Of a DNA stretch of 64,000 bases, positions 57,319 to 64,000 are shown piece after piece. This DNA is from Pelodera strongyloides (lineage: Eukaryota; Nematoda; Chromadorea; Rhabditida; Rhabditidae). The first letter of the stretch is position 1; every line of letters begins with the position of its first letter. Position numbers and translations under genes: made by a program. The DNA is taken from positions 62,001 to 126,000 of the forward strand of contig JAANDG010000014.1 in NCBI GenBank assembly GCA_036852015.1, in the 5' to 3' direction. The notes beneath the pieces are model-generated. The model was given only the letters and a program-made list of their open reading frames with translations, was not told the origin of the DNA and made no database searches.

Positions 57319-57972
57319 ATTTTATCTGCAATGTAGAAATATACTAATATACACATTTTGTAACTTTATTATTTACAAGTTAGATAAACTCGAACAGAGT
57401 TTAATCAAGGAAGACAGGCTAGAATTATTAGTCTATCCTTATAATTAGCACGATTGCAAGATATAATCAACCATGAACAATTGTAAAGTCGAGCAAAATT
57501 TGTTCCTGAGAATTATATTTAGTCTGCACAAATGCACAATATGAATATGTTATTGATGTAGTCATTTACGCATGTTTTCATTGCAACGCGCACAGTTATC
57601 AAGAAAATATATTAATAAAATAGAGCTTTAAGTTCTCTTTAGGGAAATAATATTTTTTGCTGGACTGAAAAGCGTAGGCTAGGAGAGGGAATGTGATTTT
57701 TTTCCTTGTTCGTGCGCTTAAACTTCTCTGAAATGAAATTGCCTTCGAGGCAGACAATATATGCAAAAAGAAGGAGAACTCTTAGTTTTTATGTGTGTTC
57801 CATAAAAAGAGAAATATGTAGACAACCAGAAGTCAAAGTACAGAACTTCAAAAACCCTACGTCCTACGCTACCTACAACAACGAACCGACATTAATAGTT
57901 ACAAATATTCTATTTCAAAAAGGTGTAAGCTTTGTTTCCTACTAGTTTCTCTGAACACTAGTAGTTTTAAGC

Positions 57973-58155
57973 TTAAAGCGAGATACCGGCCGGTTTTTGA
58001 AACGCATCTCAAGTACTTGCATTCCTATGCATTTATGCAACGTGTGGTCTAATTGGGGTCTAGTTTTTATTCTAATTTTTGCCTATTTGCATATGCTGCA
58101 TAAGAAAGCAGGTATACGCAATGCGTTTCAAAAACCGGCCGGTATTTCGCTTTAA
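57973..58155. mobile_element. TTAA palindrome (CCGGCCGGTTTTTGAAACGC)
   Basis: TTAA ends and arms CCGGCCGGTTTTTGAAACGC / GCGTTTCAAAAACCGGCCGG. The best-preserved copy of the family also at 39154, 40509, 42820 and 60585. Confidence 0.85.
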
Positions 58156-58175
58156 GAACCAGTGCTTCTTAAAGA

Positions 58176-58453
58176 TACATACAGCATGTAAATACGCGTA
58201 ATCCCGGCTATATAGCCGGTCACACGCTTGTCCCATACGCAAGTTTTTATCTACGCGGCGCGTCCTCCTTTGAACTCGGGTGTCGCGGTAAATCCGCACA
58301 TAATTATATAGCCGAAACGGTAAAATACGGCGACACTCTGGCGTCTAACCCAGTAATGAGCGTGACAGTGAAAGAGATGCGGGGCCGTGTGGAAACTATG
58401 CTATTCGATCCGTTTGGAAACAAGAAACAATGTCATTGGGGCAAAAACAAGTA
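58176..58453 (+). other. Long open frame without ATG, possible exon
   Basis: About 90 codons are open from 58177 to TAG 58453 (contains GYIAGHTLVPYASFYLRG and GDTLASNPVMSVTVKEMRGR). A second frame from 58355 (RDAGPCGNYAIRSVWKQE) runs to a strong donor GGGGTAAGTT at about 58470 and has an acceptor-like AACCCAG before it. At most one is real. Neither family is recognised. Confidence 0.35.
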
Positions 58454-58479
58454 GATCCAGGAAACCGGGGTAAGTTCCA

Positions 58480-59254
58480 GGGATAAATTGAAATATAAGA
58501 AGAAACGAAAATGAGTTTTAAAAGTCAGAAAAAAAATCGTTGAATAAATTGGGTAACTAGTCATTGTAGTAGTTTATTACTTATGTACACATTTAGGGCG
58601 GTAACTTGCATTGGAATATTTACGAAACGATGAGTATGAGAACATGTCATGGGCTTTATAAAATTTGCACATTGACAATAGTCCGTTAGGAGGATCGGAG
58701 TTTACACAGTAACTTCACCGCCGAAGCATAGGTCGGTTTCAGGTCTGTCGGTTGAGTTTGCAGTTTACATATTCTCCTAACCTAGATATTTCCCAAACAC
58801 TATGCACATATCACAAAGTTCCAAAATAGTAAAGTTCATACTTGGCATGCGAATGGCTCATTTTGAGGTAAAGTATTCCGAACACCCGTCATTAATTACG
58901 CTCTTTTATGGCTTAACCGCTGGATCCCTTTGCCTAACTAATCCAGGAATGGGTCCATACTATAGGAGTATACTATGGGACGAACCTTGCCACCCTCGCT
59001 TCGGACGAACATGAAACATTTATGAGTTAATGCAGAGAAGGGCTATAAAGAGTTCGTCGTTATCGATTCTTCAAAGTTATGACAAAGTTTAATAGTTTAT
59101 ATGTGGACATAAATGCTTTAGGTAAATGCTTCACCTCGACAACGTTGTTGTTTTTACAGTAATATACGAAATAACTTCTCCATGCGGCTGAGGTTTTAAG
59201 ACTAAGAATAAGTGAACGCTACATATTTGGAAGAGAAACTGATTAGGACGTTGT
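58480..59254. other. No supported gene
   Basis: A 70-codon plus frame (58802-59014) has no splice context. Confidence 0.4.
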
Positions 59255-59694
59255 CTAGTGTTCCACAAGTAAACGAACATATATTAACAAATTTTGCCAC
59301 ATTATGGGTCTAAGTGCTCGCCTCACCAGGAATGCCAATCGGCAAATCTTCACACGCAACAGCTTCAACATCAAAACATAGAAAATAGAGACTTCCAGAT
59401 TCAGAATAGGCGATTGGCGGATTGAGAATGAATGCACACATCGGGTGTAACAAATGAGTCCGATATAAAACATATATAGGTAACATCAATATAATCCGCC
59501 CATTTTCGTTGAATGAGTCGCAATTTATCAATTGGTGGCTTTTCGAATAATAGTGTATTATTTGTCCAGCCGGCTTTTCGGCTTTGCCGACCGACTAATG
59601 GAAAATGAGAAGCCCATTTTGGAATTTGTTTTCCGATGTTTCGAAATATTTCAAATTTAATCATTTGATGACTCACTAATATGAAATATCCCAT
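59255..59694 (-). other. Ambiguous minus-strand exon region
   Basis: All three minus frames stay open for 60-97 codons across 59300-59550, and all read like protein (for example HPMCAFILNPPIAYSESGS). Some exon is probably here, but I cannot choose the frame or find partners. Confidence 0.35.
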
Positions 59695-60584
59695 GAAAAA
59701 AAAGAAAGGAATTAGTTAAATTAAGGCAACAACAAGAAATCCAACATGCATGAAAAAGAAGATCGACGTTCGGTGACATAAACAAACATGTGATCTGTAG
59801 GTCACTGATAAAATCCGATGATGCTAAATCAATATGCCAATCATAACGTGTATACTAAAGTTCTTGCCTATGACTCGAACTTTTTTTTAAGTCCGGGTCA
59901 GAGGGTTGAAGACGGCATTAGGCTAGATATTTACATTAGGATGTAGGCAATGAAGGTAATTATTCTCTATATGACATAAAACACAAAGAACTAATACGCC
60001 AAAAAGGCAAGGTAAAGCTTACTTAGACTCATTCAGTTTCAGCACAGAATGCAAAGCTACGCGATGCGAATCTTGCACCAGAAATACAAAAATTTAACTT
60101 TAAAAAAGGACAACTGGGTTTTCAAGGATTCAAGATTTCAAGGGCCATATCCACCAGCACTCATTTGCATGCAAAGCGCGCAAAGAACTGTTGTGAAATG
60201 TGAGATTTCGGGTGACATTTGGCTTACAATTCCCCAGTCCCGTTAGGTGCCCGGCGCGTGTTATTTGCACATCTGTCACTAGATATTTTGTAGGAGGGGC
60301 GTTAAGGGTAAGTGACTGGATTGGATCCAGGAATATAGGTACTACTGAGTGAATAGGGGCATTTGAAGCTGCTTTTGGAAAGGCGCCAGTGAATTAGTTG
60401 ATGAACTCCAACGCCCCACCCCCACATTCAAATCAGGCTTTTTTGAAGTAGGCTTATGGTTCAGTTTTCAAAATTATGTGGTGTTTATGTCTTCATAAAT
60501 GACAGTATGTCGTGTGCATGATAAAAAATGTTGGAAGATATTGATATTGGACCACTCCACTAGACAACGCCGTTTCTTAATTAG

Positions 60585-60760
60585 TTAAAGCGAAATTCCG
60601 GTCGGTGTTTGAAACGCATCGTGGATAACTAAATTCTTACGTATTTATGCTAATTTGCTCGAATTTAGCTCCATTTTTTTTTGTTCTAATTTATGTTCAT
60701 TTGCATTAGCTGCATAAGAATGATGATGTACTCGATGCGTTTCAAAAATACCTTGTCAGG
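60585..60760. mobile_element. TTAA palindrome remnant
   Basis: TTAAAGCGAAATTCCGGTCG and GATGCGTTTCAAAAATACC; the right TTAA is lost. Confidence 0.6.
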
Positions 60761-61794
60761 TGAGTGTAACACAAAAAAATGAGCATAAATGTTTTGGTTA
60801 AAGAGAATAACGGAAGATTTTTCGAAGATATGCTGGAACTGAATTCCCATATGTTACATGCAAATTTGTATGATAAGGATAAAAAATTGCGCGGAATCGC
60901 GCAGTTCTCACTAGGTAGGAATACATCGTCCAGATTATGTTTCAAAAAACGGCCGTTATTACTTGTTAGAGTGAGATCGAGTGCTTCACCATTGACCATG
61001 GACTAAACCACCTTTAGTGCTGCAATTGAAACGTATATTTCGCAACGAAGCGGCTGAGAACTCTTCTTGAATGGAACTCAATTTGCACGGAATACATGAG
61101 AATGCAGTTGTGCAGCACCTATTTCAAACCACGTGTCATGCCTCTTTAAAATAACAAATAACAAAGAATTGTCGAATATGTGTGTTAGAATAAGTGTCGC
61201 ATCGTTGCTACCACGTTCCGATCTAGCCTCGGGGGTCCATGAACTAGGGGCGTGGCCTGTTTTCTAGGAGAAACGCAGAGCAGAGTGCATGTGCCATAAC
61301 ATCCCCCCATTTACTTAAGCAGTTCCATGAAGTAAGCTTCCGAAAACAAGACGAAATTTACGAAATAGCTTGCCGAACCAGTATTCTGGCCGACTAGGAG
61401 TGCTAAAGCTTAAGCTTAGCTGAACTAAATGTACGGTTATTTGAGCCAGTCCGAGATTCATATAAACTGTGTGTGAAAAGTTACAAACAGATAACAGATC
61501 ATGCATCAATGAGTTGCAATTATGCATGCCCACAGGAACTGGTTGCGAGAAAAAAATGTGGCACATTGGACAAGTATGTGACGGAGAAATCACGAAAATT
61601 TGTTAAATGGTTTTACCGACATGTGCCTAAATAGCACACTAGTTGCCTGCTATATATAAAGCTTATGGGTTAATATAGGAATGTCGTTGGTCTTTTTTCT
61701 TGGTTTAGCCTCCAGCTAATTAGGAAATTCTCCAATTGGAATTGGCCGGCTGGAATATCTCTGTAATGAAAGATGGGGAGAAGGGGGATACAAG

Positions 61795-61809
61795 AGGAAG
61801 ACGAGAGAC

Positions 61810-61889
<80 letters not shown>

Positions 61890-61890
61890 T
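61795..61890. repeat. (GA)n microsatellite
   Basis: GAGAGAAAGA and (GA)n tract. Ser-Leu and Arg-Glu frames through it are artefacts. Confidence 0.95.
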
Positions 61891-61940
61891 TAGTGTTTGG
61901 GGGAGACATCGTTTTTCCCTCATTTCAGTAGATCGATGTG

Positions 61941-63485
61941 ATGCCTTCTGGAGTAGTAAATGTGGATAAGAAAGGAAGAAAGGCAGTATGTGTGTGGCTT
62001 TCTGTTTCTCATTCAAACCCGTCAAATGTTAGTAGTAAAGAAAGGTCGGAAGGAGAAGAGGCTTCTAAAGAGACTAGATCTAGGGGCACATTTGATATTG
62101 CTTGATGCAGTTACCCACATTTCTAGGGGAGAATCCCGAACTTTATAGGGAAGGAAGAAAATTCGCATAACATTGACATTGAGATAGCAAATCAAATATA
62201 TTCCATCGTTGAATGCATTATTGATAAACATACATGTTAAATGTTTTGAAACAGTAATTGACCATGTGACTAGAATTTATAAGGAAACAAAATGAGGAAA
62301 AAGAAATGCTGACAATGAGCGAGAAGCGCTGGAGAGTGATGATATTTTTAAACTTTTTTTTACATGATGTTAAACTCTCCGAAAGCGCACATTATGGCTA
62401 ACAGTGTGGAGAAAAACCCGAGGTGAAACATGTACCAGATATAATCTATATCTGATTAAGTTTCGCCGGCATGTTAAATGTAAACGGGCATTCCTCAAAA
62501 TTCAAGTCGTTTAGTCCATGCAGTTATTAGAAAATATTGTTATTTATAAAACGTGCCTCGACTGTAACCTAACAATATGATTTTCCGACTTTGCTTCTAA
62601 TTGATGGAATGCTTTTTACAGTCATCACTGCGAAAAAAAACAATATCTATGGATTTAAGCGTCGCAATGGAGTTAAGCGGTATTATGAAAAAGAGCTTCA
62701 TAACCGCGCAAACACACGTTTTTTTTATCGTAAAATAATATAATATGTGTGAAAACTGTGAAAGTAATTCGTTAATCTCAATATAACGATGGCCACCCGG
62801 TCGGAAACCCTGGCGAGAAAACAGCGATTGATTTTTTGCAGGACATAGAAAATTGAGGAACAAGTCCAAATGCGAAATGCCCCTAAATTCTGAACACGAT
62901 GTTTTTTCAAGCGACGTGTTGTCTCTTGAAGACACTTTGAATATAAGTGCCACAAGGGGAACCTCCGTTAGGCTTTGTTTTAAAAATTGAGAAGCTGGTA
63001 AAAAAAACTTATGAAATCGTAGAGGGAATACCTTACCGACATGTGATATCGTTTATTTATGTAAACAGTTGACAGTGATGAATAAAAAGAGCATCAAAGG
63101 TCAAGATGCAAAATGTTACCGTAGAGGAAACAAGGAAATATTTAAACTTTCAAGTTTAGGATAGGAGTAGAAAGCCCTACATAAGGTTTTACCAAAATAA
63201 ACACACAATATTGTTTTCTTTTTATCGTAAAATTAGTCGGCTCAAATCGAAATATTTATAAAATGGCAACAACTGGATCACTACAACTGTGAATTGCCTA
63301 GTTTTGGGTCCTATGGTTGTTGGGGCCCAATGGGCAGGTCAGAGACCCAAACAAGTGTGAGTTCTCCTTTCTATGTGTATGTGGGTGACCAAGCTCACGT
63401 CCGCCTGTGTCAACACTCAAAAAAGGTTAGAAAAACCAGCCAGTTGACAGCACGAGAGCGCCGGAAGCTATATGAGAAACACTGA
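61941..63485 (+). CDS. Weakly supported exons, unrecognised
   Basis: Three plus-strand pieces. 61941-62105 is a 54-codon frame MPSGVVNVDKKGRKAVCV ending FDIA. 62842-62966 follows TTTTTTGCAG, reads HRKLRNKSKCEMPLNSEH and ends before GTTAGG. About 63297-63485 includes PFYVYVGDQAHVRLC and ends TARERRKLYEKH. They look coding, but I could not join them in one frame, so they may be parts of one gene, several genes, or partly chance. Confidence 0.3.
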
Positions 63486-64000
63486 GGGAAAATGGAAAAC
63501 TTGTAAGAAAAGATAAAGATAAAGTGCAAGCAAAGGGTGCCCATGAAGATGTAAGAAGATAGACGTCATTTTTCATATAGGAAACTTGTAGATTATCTTT
63601 TATAAAATATGATTTTCATATACAAGTAGAGAAGTTTTGTTTGTTTTCATCAGTACTATGAGCTTCAAATAATTTGTAAATTGGGCTTAAAATTATAATA
63701 TTTTGTAATATATTTGAAAACCAATTAAAGGTGTCAACATAAATTCGCGTAGCTGGAATATTTTTTTTTTTGTGAAATGTTAGTTTATTGTTCTGAACAC
63801 AAGTTTAGTTTTGGAAGGGAGTCTCAAATGTGGCTATGATCGTGTAAACTGACAGTTTCTTGTCAAAAACTAACATACGAAGATCCCATGGGTGCAACAA
63901 ATGTTGCATTTAAAAGGAGTTTTCATAAGGGCTCCTATATCTGGCATGGCATGTCTAGGAAAATGGTCTTACTTATGAGAGGTCTTGAAAAAAGAAAAGA
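63486..64000. other. No supported feature to window end
   Basis: AT-rich; nothing coding or repetitive recognised. Confidence 0.5.

Noticed and set aside
58355..58471. Kunitz domain suggested by RDAGPCGNYAIRSVW
   Set aside because: The remaining conserved cysteines and the GGC core of a Kunitz domain are absent.
59255..59473. Seven-transmembrane receptor C-terminus
   Set aside because: The frame is hydrophobic, but two other frames are equally open and no receptor motif is seen.
61670..62025. Ser-Leu-rich minus-strand protein
   Set aside because: It is an artefact of the (GA)n microsatellite.

Overview
The window is eukaryotic and almost certainly from a nematode, probably a rhabditid close to Caenorhabditis. 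The evidence is many small exons bounded by TTTTCAG acceptors and GTAAGT/GTTAGT/GTGAGT donors, fragments of the nematode chemoreceptor family srt, an interstitial (CCTAAG)n tract (the nematode telomere unit TTAGGC on the other strand), and a dense load of palindromic TTAA-flanked elements. No bacterial operons, CRISPR arrays, rRNA or intact tRNA genes were seen. Gene models were built by eye from splice sites, frame and phase; no database search was possible.

Layout. 1-4 kb: minus-strand srt chemoreceptor gene, running off the left edge and missing its middle exons. 5-11 kb: mostly mobile elements (three TTAA palindromes, a hAT-like element, a dispersed repeat). 12-14.6 kb: truncated srt copy, then a four-exon minus-strand gene for a Gln-rich, probably secreted protein. 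14.9-19.5 kb: two 5'-truncated non-LTR (CR1/Jockey-like) elements, the first split by a 1-kb hAT-like element with a perfect 8-bp target duplication. 19.5-22.3 kb: exons of unrecognised plus-strand genes. 22.3-30.6 kb: a Tc1-like foldback, GGCCGGCC-bearing elements, CT-rich repeats and exon-like units. 30.6-32.3 kb: third non-LTR copy enclosed by a long inverted repeat. 33.5-34 kb: srt pseudogene with an in-frame stop.

36.7-50.8 kb is the best coding region. It holds a seven-exon Golgi-type sulfotransferase gene (330 codons, every phase consistent) and a long gene of at least 13 exons for a cysteine-rich type I membrane protein with a basic tail, whose introns are crowded with MITEs and minisatellites. 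50.8-64 kb holds an AT-rich gap, the telomere-like tract, another TTAA palindrome, a minus-strand gene for a small cysteine-rich secreted protein, a candidate short secreted peptide and weaker plus-strand exons.

No pathway links the genes. The srt receptors are chemosensory, the sulfotransferase acts in the secretory pathway, and three or four other products carry signal peptides. The main theme is heavy, nested transposon accumulation in introns and intergenic DNA.
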